A model generated the notes under the pieces. It made no database searches. It was not told the DNA's origin and was given only the letters and a program-made list of their open reading frames with translations. Made by a program: the position numbers and the translations under genes. This document shows, piece by piece, positions 27,153 to 35,688 of a DNA stretch of 64,000 bases. This stretch comes from Roseibium litorale (GTDB taxonomy: Bacteria > Pseudomonadota > Alphaproteobacteria > Rhizobiales > Stappiaceae), in the NCBI RefSeq assembly GCF_014842915.1, contig NZ_JACYXI010000005.1, forward strand, positions 124,001 through 188,000, read 5' to 3'. The first letter of the stretch is position 1; each line of letters starts with the position of its first letter.

Positions 27153-27371
27153 TCACATCTCCCAACCATGAACCGGACCGGACAGGCGGCCATGCCGAGC
27201 CCCCTTTTTCAAACGAGGTCTCCGGTTCGCTCCATCGTGAAACGGCAGACGCGGCCACAGGTTCCGCTTTAGCGCACGCGTTGACCACTTTTGCCGCTCA
27301 TATGACTTGTTGTGGCACCGGCCAGCTGCCTATATCACAAGCCAGAATAAGGCACTTGGGCATGCCGTCCA

Positions 27372-29471
27372 GTGTCCCTGCGAACAGCAATTAAATCGAG
27401 CGCCCGCCCATTGACCGCCCTGTTTGAATATCTTGTCAATTTCATCGGCGACAACCCGGCGCTTGCGGGGTTCATCTGTTTTGCTGCGGCCATGGGCGAA
27501 GCGCTCTTCATCATCGGTCTTGTGGTGCCCAGTACGGTTGTTCTGGTCGGCGCGGGAACCCTGATCGGGCTTGGCAAGCTGAATGGTGTCGAGATTTTCA
27601 TCTGGACGACCCTTGGAGCTACCGCAGGCGATGCCGTCTCCTACTGGTTCGGCCATTTCTACAAGGACAAGGTCAGAAAGATCTGGCCGCTCTCCCGCTA
27701 CACCCAGCTGGTCGACCGGGGCGAAGAGTTTTTCAAGATCCATGGCGGCAAAAGCGTCTTCATCGGGCGGTTTGTTCCGGGTGTGAAGTCCGTCGTCCCC
27801 GGCATTGCGGGCATGGTCGGCATGAACGCCACCCGCTTTACAGTGATCAACTTCACCTCCGCAATTGCCTGGACGGCAGCTCACCTCGGCCCTGGCATCA
27901 TCGCCGGAACAGCGCTGTCCGCAATTGGAGAGGTCAGCGGCAGGCTTGCGGTCGTGCTCGGCGGACTGCTGGTCATTGCCTTCCTGATCGTGATGCTTGG
28001 CCGCTGGATGATCCTGATCATCATGCCGCTCTTCCCCAATGCGCATGCAGCCGTCGTCAACTGGTTCGGGCGGCGTCCTGACAGGGTGTCGCGCTGGATC
28101 GCCGAAACCTTCGACCCGCTGCATCCGCGCTCTACCGGCATGCTCGTATCGGCCCTGGTGCTGCTGATCACCATGCCGCTGTTCTTCTGGTTTATGGGCG
28201 AGATCGCGCCGGGCGAACCGATGGTCCGGGCAGACGTTGCCATCTTGAACATGTTCACGGATTTGCGGTCCCCCATTGGCGACACGCTGATGACGGTTAT
28301 CACCATGCTGGGCGACGGTGTGGTCGTTACCGTTGTGACCTTGGCTGTCGCCGGTTATCTGTTCTTGCGCAAGGCGTGGCGCAGGGCCATCGGCTTCCTG
28401 ATCGCCATTGGCGGAACGGCTCTGTTCGTGCCGCTGTTCAAGAGCCTGCTCGAGCGCTCGCGCCCGATGGATCTCTATTCCGGCGCTGATGCGTTCAGCT
28501 TTCCGAGCGGCCACGCAACCCTGAATACAGTCCTGTTTGGTATCTGCGCGGTTCTCATCGCCCATGACCGCAGCCGCTGGGCCAAGGCCTCGATCTTCAC
28601 CATCACGGCCACTTACGTGATCGCGATTGGCTTCTCCCGCGTCTACCTCGGGGCGCACTGGATGTCCGACGTTCTCGCCGGCCTCCTGTTCGGCACCGGC
28701 ATGGTCTCCGCCTTCGGCTTCGTTTTCGGGCCGATCCATAACGAGAAGGTCGGACGGCTCACCCTTGCGGCAATTGTGGTCCTCATTCTCGGAGGCTTTG
28801 GCAGCTGGCATGTGTCGCGCAACTTCGACATTGCGATGGAGGCGTATAAACCGCGCCATGACCGCCGTTTACTGACAGCCTCTGAATGGCAGTCCTTCGG
28901 CTGGGCCAGCCTTCCCGACCACCGGATTGAATTGAGTGGTGAAACCAAGGAACCTCTGGTGATCCAGTATGCAGGCAAACCGGACGGTCTGGCCAAAGCA
29001 CTGGCGGGCGGCGGCTGGCAGCCAGCTCCCGAGTGGACGCTCTCCTCTGCCACGGGCTTCATCGTCGGGCAAACGCCTGCGGACAAGCTTCCTGCACTCC
29101 CCCGTACACAGAACGGCCGTCAGCCTGCGCTGATCCTGATCCGGTCCGACGATGACAAGACCACCGGCGGCAGCCGCTGGATTCTGCGTCTCTGGCCGGG
29201 CAGCACCGAAATCCTGCGAAATGGCGACGTGCTGCCACTCTATTCGGGCAGCATCCTGCACGAGGAAATCCTGCGGCCAATGGGCGAGTTCTCCGGCCCC
29301 AAGATCGACCGCCAGGCCCCCTCGCTGGAAGACAACCCGGTTCGTAACTTGCCCGGTGCGATCGTCCGCAAGCGGGATGACGGAACCGCCGTGGTTCTCG
29401 CCGTGGACCCGAATGCATCCGCCCACTTGTTCTCCAGCCCGGCTACGCCAGCACCTCAACACAGGAAATAG
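27372..29471 (+). CDS. DedA - PAP2 phosphatase - LssY C-terminal fusion membrane protein
   Basis: 699 residues. Residues about 15-210 are a DedA/SNARE-associated domain (MGEALFIIGLVVPSTVVLVG, GRFVPGVKSVVPGIAGM). Residues about 255-470 are a PAP2 lipid phosphatase with all three motifs: KSLLERSRP (356-364), PSGH (378-381) and SRVYLGAHWMSD (422-433). The last 200 residues resemble the LssY C-terminal domain. Probably an inner-membrane enzyme that moves and dephosphorylates a lipid such as undecaprenyl or phosphatidylglycerol phosphate. The start is GTG at 27372; no strong ribosome site is seen, so a later start near 27411 is possible. Confidence 0.85.
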   Translation: MSLRTAIKSSARPLTALFEYLVNFIGDNPALAGFICFAAAMGEALFIIGLVVPSTVVLVGAGTLIGLGKLNGVEIFIWTTLGATAGDAVSYWFGHFYKDKVRKIWPLSRYTQLVDRGEEFFKIHGGKSVFIGRFVPGVKSVVPGIAGMVGMNATRFTVINFTSAIAWTAAHLGPGIIAGTALSAIGEVSGRLAVVLGGLLVIAFLIVMLGRWMILIIMPLFPNAHAAVVNWFGRRPDRVSRWIAETFDPLHPRSTGMLVSALVLLITMPLFFWFMGEIAPGEPMVRADVAILNMFTDLRSPIGDTLMTVITMLGDGVVVTVVTLAVAGYLFLRKAWRRAIGFLIAIGGTALFVPLFKSLLERSRPMDLYSGADAFSFPSGHATLNTVLFGICAVLIAHDRSRWAKASIFTITATYVIAIGFSRVYLGAHWMSDVLAGLLFGTGMVSAFGFVFGPIHNEKVGRLTLAAIVVLILGGFGSWHVSRNFDIAMEAYKPRHDRRLLTASEWQSFGWASLPDHRIELSGETKEPLVIQYAGKPDGLAKALAGGGWQPAPEWTLSSATGFIVGQTPADKLPALPRTQNGRQPALILIRSDDDKTTGGSRWILRLWPGSTEILRNGDVLPLYSGSILHEEILRPMGEFSGPKIDRQAPSLEDNPVRNLPGAIVRKRDDGTAVVLAVDPNASAHLFSSPATPAPQHRK

Positions 29472-29597
29472 GCTTTCCTGACAGCACCCGCCCTGTGCCC
29501 GGAGCCAGATCTGAAACGGTCTGGAGCCTATGAGGCATGCAAATTTCTATATGTTTTTTGATCGACCTATTGAAGAGTCGGTCAGAGATCCATTATA

Positions 29598-29611
29598 TTC
29601 AATTTATTGAA
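29598..29611. promoter_or_regulatory. AT-rich palindrome upstream of the sulfur cassette
   Basis: TTCAATTTATTGAA forms 5-bp arms around TTTA, within an AT-rich stretch 19 bases before the first YeeE start codon. In other bacteria equivalent cassettes are controlled by the persulfide-sensing ArsR-type repressor BigR/SqrR, which binds an AT-rich palindrome in this position. No such regulator gene is in the window, so this is inference. Confidence 0.5.
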
Positions 29612-29629
29612 ACTAAGGATCTCATCACT

Positions 29630-30058
29630 ATGACTGAGTTCACGCCCCTGATGTCGCTGGCCGGCGGCGCGCTGATTGGCCTTGCTGCCGTAGTCCTGAT
29701 GGGACTGCTGGGCAGGATTGCCGGTATCAATGGAATTCTCTCCGGTCTGGTTGCCCTGCCGAACACAAGCGACTGGGCTTGGCGCGCTGCCTTTGTCCTC
29801 GGTCTTCTGGGTTCTCCCCTGGCCGTCCTGATGCTGAATGGCTCCCTGCCGGAGCTGAGTGTCCCGGTTTCCCCGGTCATGGTCGGTGCAGGAGGCGTTC
29901 TGGTCGGTATCGGCACGTCGCTTGGCTCCGGCTGCACCAGCGGTCACGGTGTGTGCGGCATCGCCCGCCTGTCGAAGCGCTCCATCGCCGCGACCCTCAC
30001 CTTCATGGCAACGGCCCTCATCACGGTCTTTGTCATCCGCCACGTCATCGGAGCCTGA
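29630..30058 (+). CDS. YeeE/YedE family membrane protein, N-terminal half type
   Basis: 142-residue membrane protein with about four hydrophobic segments and the signature GSGCTSGHGVCG, whose cysteines relay sulfur species (thiosulfate in characterised YeeE). The start at 29630 follows AAGGAT by 9 bases; the longer frame upstream runs into the promoter. It pairs with the next gene, only 3 bases downstream, and together they match the two halves of full-length YeeE. Confidence 0.87.
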   Translation: MTEFTPLMSLAGGALIGLAAVVLMGLLGRIAGINGILSGLVALPNTSDWAWRAAFVLGLLGSPLAVLMLNGSLPELSVPVSPVMVGAGGVLVGIGTSLGSGCTSGHGVCGIARLSKRSIAATLTFMATALITVFVIRHVIGA

Positions 30059-30061
30059 CCC

Positions 30062-30514
30062 ATGCTCAAAACCGTTAGCGCATTTGCAGCTGGCCTGATC
30101 TTCGGAACCGGCATTCTGCTCTCCGGCATGGGAAACCCTGCCAAGGTGCTCAACTTCTTCGACTTTGCAGGCACCTGGGACCCCAGCCTGATGTTCGTCA
30201 TGGGCGGCGCTCTGGCCGTAACCTTCATCGGCTACCGTCTGGTGTTCCGGATGAAGCAACCCGTTCTGGCGGCCAGCTTTTCTCTGCCAACCAAAAGTGA
30301 CCTCGATACCAAACTAATCAGCGGCGCGGCCATCTTTGGCATTGGCTGGGGCATCGCCGGTTTTTGCCCGGGAGGGTTGCTGCCCGTCCTCGGATATGGC
30401 CAGACTGAGCCTTTCATTATGCTCGGAGGTATTCTCGCCGGCATGATGCTTGTGAAAGCTCTGACCGCCAGAGGCGGCGACGTTTCAAAGCTGGGCAAGG
30501 CCGCTCGCAGCTGA
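30062..30514 (+). CDS. YeeE/YedE family membrane protein, C-terminal half type
   Basis: 150 residues, multi-pass, with LSGMGNPAKVLNFFDFAG near the N-terminus and GWGIAGFCPGG, the second conserved Cys motif of the family. Probably forms a heteromeric channel with the preceding gene for uptake or export of a sulfur compound. 47 bases ahead of the persulfide dioxygenase gene in what looks like one operon. Confidence 0.87.
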   Translation: MLKTVSAFAAGLIFGTGILLSGMGNPAKVLNFFDFAGTWDPSLMFVMGGALAVTFIGYRLVFRMKQPVLAASFSLPTKSDLDTKLISGAAIFGIGWGIAGFCPGGLLPVLGYGQTEPFIMLGGILAGMMLVKALTARGGDVSKLGKAARS

Positions 30515-30561
30515 TCCGGAACGGATTGCACCAACCAATTTTCCTTGAGAGGAAGACAAAG

Positions 30562-31455
30562 ATGAGCACGACAGACTATCCCGTCGACATGTCGGTCCAG
30601 CCGGAGGTCACCGCCTTCTTCGATGCGGCGACCAACACCATCAGCTATGTGGTGAAGGATCCGGCCTCCAGCGCCTGCGCGGTTGTCGACAGTGTCATGG
30701 ACATCGACTATGCCGCCGGACGCATCACCTATGACCACGCGGACCAGATCATCCGTTTCATTCAGAACAATGGCCTGACGCTGGAATGGCTGATCGAAAC
30801 CCATGTCCATGCCGACCACCTGTCTGCCGCGCCCTATATCCAGAGCAAGCTCGGCGGCAAGCTGGGCATCGGCGACAAGATCACCGTCGTTCAGGACACC
30901 TTCGGCAAGATCTTCAACGAAGGCACCGAGTTCCAGCGCGACGGCAGCCAGTTCGACTGCCTCTTTGCAGATGGGGACACCTACACCATCGGCAGCATGA
31001 CCGCCTTTGCGATGTACACCCCCGGCCACACGCCTGCATGCATGGTTCATGTGATCGGCAATGCCGCCTTTGTGGGCGACACCCTGTTCATGCCGGACGG
31101 CGGTTCCGCCCGTGCTGATTTTCCAGGTGGGGATGCGGGTGTGCTTTACGACTCGATCCAGAAGGTTCTCGCCCTTCCTGACGATATGCGCCTGTTCATG
31201 TGCCACGACTATGGCCCCGATGGCCGGGACATCCGCTGGGAAACAACAGTCGGCGAGGAAAAGGCGCACAACATCCACGTTGGCGGCGGCAAGACCAAGG
31301 AAGAGTTCGTCAAATTCCGCACCGAGCGCGATGCCCAGCTGGACATGCCCAAGCTGATCATTCCCTCGCTTCAGGTGAATATGCGGGCAGGTCAGCTTCC
31401 GCCTGCGGATGAAAGCGGAAAACGCTTCCTCAAAGTACCCCTGAACGGATTATGA
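30562..31455 (+). CDS. Persulfide dioxygenase-like MBL-fold protein (ETHE1/Blh type)
   Basis: 297 residues of the glyoxalase II/ETHE1 branch: metal site HVHADH at 81-86, TPGHTPACMVH and GDTLFMPDGGSARADFPGG downstream. ETHE1-type enzymes use non-haem iron to oxidise glutathione persulfide to sulfite. The start at 30562 follows GAGAGGAAG; the frame upstream is untranslated leader. The neighbours (YeeE pair, DUF442 protein, SulP transporter) are all sulfur-related, which supports this role over that of a plain glyoxalase. Confidence 0.9.
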   Translation: MSTTDYPVDMSVQPEVTAFFDAATNTISYVVKDPASSACAVVDSVMDIDYAAGRITYDHADQIIRFIQNNGLTLEWLIETHVHADHLSAAPYIQSKLGGKLGIGDKITVVQDTFGKIFNEGTEFQRDGSQFDCLFADGDTYTIGSMTAFAMYTPGHTPACMVHVIGNAAFVGDTLFMPDGGSARADFPGGDAGVLYDSIQKVLALPDDMRLFMCHDYGPDGRDIRWETTVGEEKAHNIHVGGGKTKEEFVKFRTERDAQLDMPKLIIPSLQVNMRAGQLPPADESGKRFLKVPLNGL

Positions 31456-31489
31456 TGGCTGAAGCCTATTCGCTCTTGGAGAAATGATT

Positions 31490-31906
31490 ATGGAAGTCAG
31501 ACACCTCACCGGGGACATCGCCGTAAGCCCGCAGATTTCCGTCTCGGACATCGAAGCCATCGCGGCTCAGGGATTTCGCTCGGTGATCTGCAACCGCCCG
31601 GACGGCGAAAGCCTGGACCAGCCGGACTATGCGGAGATTGAAGCCGCCGCCCGCAAGGCTGGCCTGGAATTCCGCTACCAGCCGATCGTCGGTGGCCAAC
31701 TCGGTATCGAGGATGCTGAAGAGTTCGGTAAATCCCTGGAAGAGCTGCCGCGCCCGATCTTCGCCTACTGCCGGTCTGGCACCCGCTGCGCAACCCTCTG
31801 GAGCCTGTCGCAGGCAGGCACCCTGCCCGCGGACGACATTCTCGAAAGCGCCCGGAACGCGGGCTATGACATGTCCGCCTTCGCGGATTATCTCCGGAGC
31901 CGCTGA
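31490..31906 (+). CDS. DUF442 / TIGR01244 family sulfurtransferase-like protein
   Basis: 138 residues. The active loop CRSGTR begins at C94, preceded by RPIFAY, as in rhodanese-like and phosphatase-fold proteins. In some bacteria this domain is fused to the ETHE1-like dioxygenase (Blh) and hands it a persulfide; here it is a separate gene just downstream. The start at 31490 is chosen over the ATG two codons earlier because GGAG is then 8 bases away. Confidence 0.88.
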   Translation: MEVRHLTGDIAVSPQISVSDIEAIAAQGFRSVICNRPDGESLDQPDYAEIEAAARKAGLEFRYQPIVGGQLGIEDAEEFGKSLEELPRPIFAYCRSGTRCATLWSLSQAGTLPADDILESARNAGYDMSAFADYLRSR

Positions 31907-31990
31907 TCAGGTGTCCCGGCCGTAGGGTATCCCCCTCAACCGGCCGGGACCGCCCCGCCGCGGATCCGCCACCAGAAAGTTCTTATTTCA

Positions 31991-33775
31991 ATGAAGTCTC
32001 TGCGGCGCTATCTGCCGATCCTTTCCTGGGCCCGGACCTATGACCGGGAAACGGCGACCAGCGACCTGGTTGCGGCGGTTATCGTCACGATCATGCTCAT
32101 CCCCCAGTCTCTGGCCTATGCGCTGCTGGCCGGACTGCCGCCTGAAGTGGGTCTCTACGCATCCATCCTGCCGCTCGTTGCCTATGCGATTTTCGGAACG
32201 AGCCGGGCACTGGCTGTCGGACCGGTGGCGGTTGTTTCGCTGATGACGGCCTCCGCCGTTGGGGAACTGGCCGCGCAAGGCACAGCGGAATATCTCGGCG
32301 CCGCGATTACCCTCGCCTTTCTGTCCGGCCTGATGCTGATGGCCATGGGGGTCTTCCGGCTAGGTTTCCTGGCAAGTCTTCTAAGCCATCCGGTCATTTC
32401 CGGCTTCATCACAGCCTCCGGCCTCTTGATCGCGTCCAGCCAGCTCAAGCACATCTTCGGTATTCCGGCGGGCGGACACACGCTCTACGACATCCTGCTC
32501 GCCATCGCCTCCACCATTGGCAACACCAATCCGGTCACGCTCGTGATTGGCGTATCCGCCACGCTCTTCCTGTTCTGGGTGCGCAAGGGGCTTAAGCCGC
32601 TGCTGCTCAAGCTCGGAGTGAAGCCCTTTCTGGCAGATATCCTGACCAAGGCGGGCCCTGTTGCAGCCGTGGCCGTCACCACGGTGATTGCAGCAGGCTT
32701 TGATCTAGGCGCAAAGGGCGTGAAGCTCGTCGGCGACATTCCCTCCGGCTTGCCCATGCCCCATCTGCCGGCGCTCGACAGCGCCCTCTGGCTGGATCTC
32801 GCCCCCGCTGCCCTGCTGATTTCCGTCATCGGTTTCGTGGAATCAGTCTCCGTCGCCCAGACACTGGCCGCCAAGAGACGCCAGAGGATCGAGCCGGATC
32901 AGGAGCTGATCGGCCTTGGCGCCTCCAACATTGCCTCTGCCATCTCCGGCGGCTATCCGGTGACGGGCGGCTTTGCCCGTTCCGTGGTCAATTTCGATGC
33001 GGGCGCGGCAACCCCTGCGGCTGGCGCCTATACGGCGGTCGGCATCGCCGTCGCGACCCTGTTTCTGACGCCGCTTTTGACCAATCTGCCTCAGGCAACG
33101 CTGGCCGCGACCATCATTGTCGCCGTGCTGTCTCTGGTCGACTTCAAGGCCATCCAGCGCACCTATGCCTATTCGCGCAGCGACTTTGCCGCCATGGCCG
33201 CGACCATTGTCGTCACCCTCTTCTTCGGCGTCGAGCAAGGTGTGGTGACGGGCGTGATCCTATCCATCGCGCTTCATCTCTACCGTTCGTCCCGCCCGCA
33301 CATGGCCGTGGTCGGCATCGTTCCGGGCAGCGAGCATTTCCGGAACGTCGACCGTCACACCGTCGTGACCGGGGATCGCGTCTTGAGCATCCGCGTCGAT
33401 GAGAGCTTGTTCTTCGCCAACAGCCGCTATCTGGAAGACAAGATCTACGCCTTGATCGCGGAACGTCCTGCGATTGAGCATGTCGTCCTCATGTGCCCCG
33501 CCGTGAATGCCATCGACGCCAGTGCCCTTGAAAGTCTTGAGGAAATCAATCACCGCCTGCAGGACAGCGGCGTCTCCTTCAATCTCTCTGAGGTGAAGGG
33601 CCCAGTGATGGACAAGCTGAAGCGGACGGATTTTATCACGCATCTGACGGGCAAGGTCTTCCTCAGCCAGTATGACGCTCTTTGTGAGCTGGATCCCCTG
33701 ACCGCGCACCGCTCTGAAGCCAGAACGCCCAAGCGGGTCGCCCAGTCCGGGCCCTGGACGGGGCCGGAGATCTGA
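31991..33775 (+). CDS. SulP family anion transporter with STAS domain
   Basis: 594 residues. A membrane domain of about 10-14 segments (residues 25-430) includes PQSLAYALLAGLPPEVGLYA, the SulP signature, and a C-terminal STAS domain (about 445-560). Family members carry sulfate, bicarbonate or other anions. Placed after persulfide dioxygenase and DUF442 genes, it may export sulfite or sulfate produced by persulfide oxidation, or import sulfate. The substrate is inferred from context only. Confidence 0.9.
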   Translation: MKSLRRYLPILSWARTYDRETATSDLVAAVIVTIMLIPQSLAYALLAGLPPEVGLYASILPLVAYAIFGTSRALAVGPVAVVSLMTASAVGELAAQGTAEYLGAAITLAFLSGLMLMAMGVFRLGFLASLLSHPVISGFITASGLLIASSQLKHIFGIPAGGHTLYDILLAIASTIGNTNPVTLVIGVSATLFLFWVRKGLKPLLLKLGVKPFLADILTKAGPVAAVAVTTVIAAGFDLGAKGVKLVGDIPSGLPMPHLPALDSALWLDLAPAALLISVIGFVESVSVAQTLAAKRRQRIEPDQELIGLGASNIASAISGGYPVTGGFARSVVNFDAGAATPAAGAYTAVGIAVATLFLTPLLTNLPQATLAATIIVAVLSLVDFKAIQRTYAYSRSDFAAMAATIVVTLFFGVEQGVVTGVILSIALHLYRSSRPHMAVVGIVPGSEHFRNVDRHTVVTGDRVLSIRVDESLFFANSRYLEDKIYALIAERPAIEHVVLMCPAVNAIDASALESLEEINHRLQDSGVSFNLSEVKGPVMDKLKRTDFITHLTGKVFLSQYDALCELDPLTAHRSEARTPKRVAQSGPWTGPEI

Positions 33776-33819
33776 GGACACGGTGTTGATCACGGCGAAG
33801 CTGGCTTGCAGGCCAGGGA

Positions 33820-34914
33820 ATGTCCCGGCACTCTCCGCCCATGGATACGACACCTGACCGCAACGCCCAGCTTCTCTCCCGCTTTCAACCCGGCACCAGC
33901 GGTAGTCTGGCCGTTGTCTATTCCCAGGTGCGGGTTCCGGCGGGCAAGTTCGGTCTGGAGCGCCTCTTTGCCCGGACACGGCACAGCTGCCTATTCCTGA
34001 ATGATACGGGCAGCTACTGGTATCTGGGTCAGGAACGGGCCATCGACAAAGCCATTGAGGCTGCCCTCTCGCAAGCGCAGCCTTCGCGGATCATCCATTA
34101 CGGGTCTTCCATGGGCGGCTATGGCGCGCTGACCTCCGGCCTCCGCCGCAAGGATGGTACCATCCATGCCTTCGGAACCGAGCTTTGCCCGGGACGGCCA
34201 GGCTATCAAAGCACCTGCAATGGCGTGAAAGCGCACGATCCGCGTCTCTTTGACTTCGCAGGGCAAGAAACGCCCTTTCCGGTGCATCTTTATTTCGGCT
34301 GTCTGGATCCCGTGGACGCTGCCAATGCCGGCTTTGCGGCAGCGCTCCTGCCAGACGCAAACTTGCATCTTCTCGTCTCGTCCCATGCCAGCCACGACCA
34401 CCTTTACAGCCTGAATCTTATCCGGCGGATCATCAACACGTTCGACCGGGCACCGGCAGCAGAGCTGGCCTCCAAGCACCTTCTCTCTTCAGACAGCATT
34501 GCGGAGCTCTCTGCATTCGGAGCGCTCGCAGAAGCCATAGCGGAGGGACGAGACGTCAAGCCTCACCGCATTCAAGAGCTTCCGGCACTTTCCCGCAATC
34601 CCGGCATGCTGCGGCTTCTGGCTGCAAGTCTGTGGCATCACCAAGAGCGGGATATCGCTCTTGAGACCCTGCGGCAGGCAGAACAGCTGATCGAAGCGGA
34701 TGCTGTTTTGAAAACCCTGCCCAAACGGTGGCGCAAGGAACTGCCCTTGCAGCGGACCGCTTGGCTCATAGAACTTGGCAGGACGGAGGAAGCCAGGGCT
34801 CTCCTCAAACACTGTGCTGACAGCTTTCCGGTAGATGCGCACATGCTGCATCTTGCGGAGCAGCTGGGGCTGGAGCTGCCTGGCCGGGACGGTGATGATA
34901 CCCAGTCCCGCTGA
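33820..34914 (+). CDS. Unrecognised alpha/beta-hydrolase-like protein with helical C-terminal region
   Basis: 364 residues. A nucleophile elbow HYGSSMGGYGAL (93-104, Ser97) is followed by GCLDPVD and SSHASHDHLY, which could supply the acid and His of a triad, in an alpha/beta-hydrolase-like half (about 25-215). The rest (about 240-355) is helical and repeat-like (ERDIALETLRQAEQLIEAD, LGRTEEARALLKH), suggesting a TPR-type region. No signal peptide. I do not recognise the family. A start at 33841 (MDTTPDRN) is equally possible. It follows the SulP gene by 44 bases, possibly in the same transcript. Confidence 0.6.
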   Translation: MSRHSPPMDTTPDRNAQLLSRFQPGTSGSLAVVYSQVRVPAGKFGLERLFARTRHSCLFLNDTGSYWYLGQERAIDKAIEAALSQAQPSRIIHYGSSMGGYGALTSGLRRKDGTIHAFGTELCPGRPGYQSTCNGVKAHDPRLFDFAGQETPFPVHLYFGCLDPVDAANAGFAAALLPDANLHLLVSSHASHDHLYSLNLIRRIINTFDRAPAAELASKHLLSSDSIAELSAFGALAEAIAEGRDVKPHRIQELPALSRNPGMLRLLAASLWHHQERDIALETLRQAEQLIEADAVLKTLPKRWRKELPLQRTAWLIELGRTEEARALLKHCADSFPVDAHMLHLAEQLGLELPGRDGDDTQSR

Positions 34915-34941
34915 TCTGTCCGGTTTCCGCTTGAAAATGTC

Positions 34942-34956
34942 GAACAAATGCGGAAC
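34942..34956. promoter_or_regulatory. LexA (SOS) box upstream of mmcB
   Basis: GAAC-N7-GAAC (reads GTTC-N7-GTTC on the other strand), the direct-repeat operator of alphaproteobacterial LexA. It ends 9 bases before the mmcB start codon. Confidence 0.85.
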
Positions 34957-34965
34957 AAATAGCTC

Positions 34966-35475
34966 ATGACCTCGACCTTGAAACCTGGCGCGAACCGAAT
35001 CTCCCTCAGCGATCCCCTCGTGGATGGCCGTCAGTCAGACAATGCCCTGAAGGTTTGGCGCGGAACCGCCCGGCTGCTCCGGTCCATGGATTTTGCCTGC
35101 CTGCCGGAAGTCACCCTTGCGTCCGGCCGGCGGGCTGATTTGCTTGGCCTTGGCCCCAAGCACGAGCTCTGGATCGTTGAGGTGAAGTCCTCGATCGCCG
35201 ACTTCCGGGCCGACACCAAGTGGCCAGACTACCGGCAGCATTGCGACCGGCTTTATTTCGCCACCCACCCGGACGTGCCGCTCGAGATCTTCCCGGAGGA
35301 AGCAGGGCTTATTCTGTCCGACGGGTTTGGCGCGGAAATCTTCCGCGAGGCACCCGAGCACAAGCTGTCTGCTGCGACCCGCAAGGCGGTGACCCACCGG
35401 TTTGCCCGCCACGGCGCCCTGCGTCTTCATGACCTGACCGACCCGGATCTTCGCGGATCTTTTGCCGGCTATTGA
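34966..35475 (+). CDS. mmcB: MmcB family DNA repair protein
   Basis: 169 residues with a PD-(D/E)xK nuclease-like core: D58 in RRADLLGL, E72 and K74 in WIVEVKSS. In Caulobacter mmcB is a LexA-controlled gene needed for resistance to mitomycin C. The LexA box just upstream supports the same regulation. The enzymatic activity has not been shown for the family as far as I know. Confidence 0.9.
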   Translation: MTSTLKPGANRISLSDPLVDGRQSDNALKVWRGTARLLRSMDFACLPEVTLASGRRADLLGLGPKHELWIVEVKSSIADFRADTKWPDYRQHCDRLYFATHPDVPLEIFPEEAGLILSDGFGAEIFREAPEHKLSAATRKAVTHRFARHGALRLHDLTDPDLRGSFAGY

Positions 35476-35541
35476 GCGGGAAAGCTGATCCGGTTTGCCT
35501 GCGGCTTGAGTAGGCAGTGCGCTGGAATGAGGGCCGTGGCG

Positions 35542-35688
35542 ATGAAGATGCGCAAGAAGAACGATCTGCCGCAGAAAGTCTGCAAGGCTTGCGGACGCCC
35601 CTTCACCTGGCGGCGCAAATGGGCGAAGGACTGGGATCAGGTTCTCTATTGTTCCGAGCGGTGCAGACGCAGCCCGAAAGCCGCCTGA
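35542..35688 (+). CDS. DUF2256 domain small zinc-binding protein
   Basis: 48 residues: MKMRKKNDLPQKVCKACGRP then FTWRRKW, and a second Cys pair in YCSERC, giving a CxxC...CxxxC zinc-ribbon-like fold. Function unknown. GAGG sits about 8 bases before the ATG at 35542; a longer frame from 35506 lacks support. Its stop codon (35686-35688) directly abuts the truB stop on the other strand, leaving no room for a terminator. Confidence 0.8.
   Translation: MKMRKKNDLPQKVCKACGRPFTWRRKWAKDWDQVLYCSERCRRSPKAA

Noticed and set aside
25408-35688. Mobile element or integrative island carrying the accessory block
   Set aside because: No integrase, transposase, tRNA attachment site or flanking direct repeat was seen, and codon use looks like the rest of the window.
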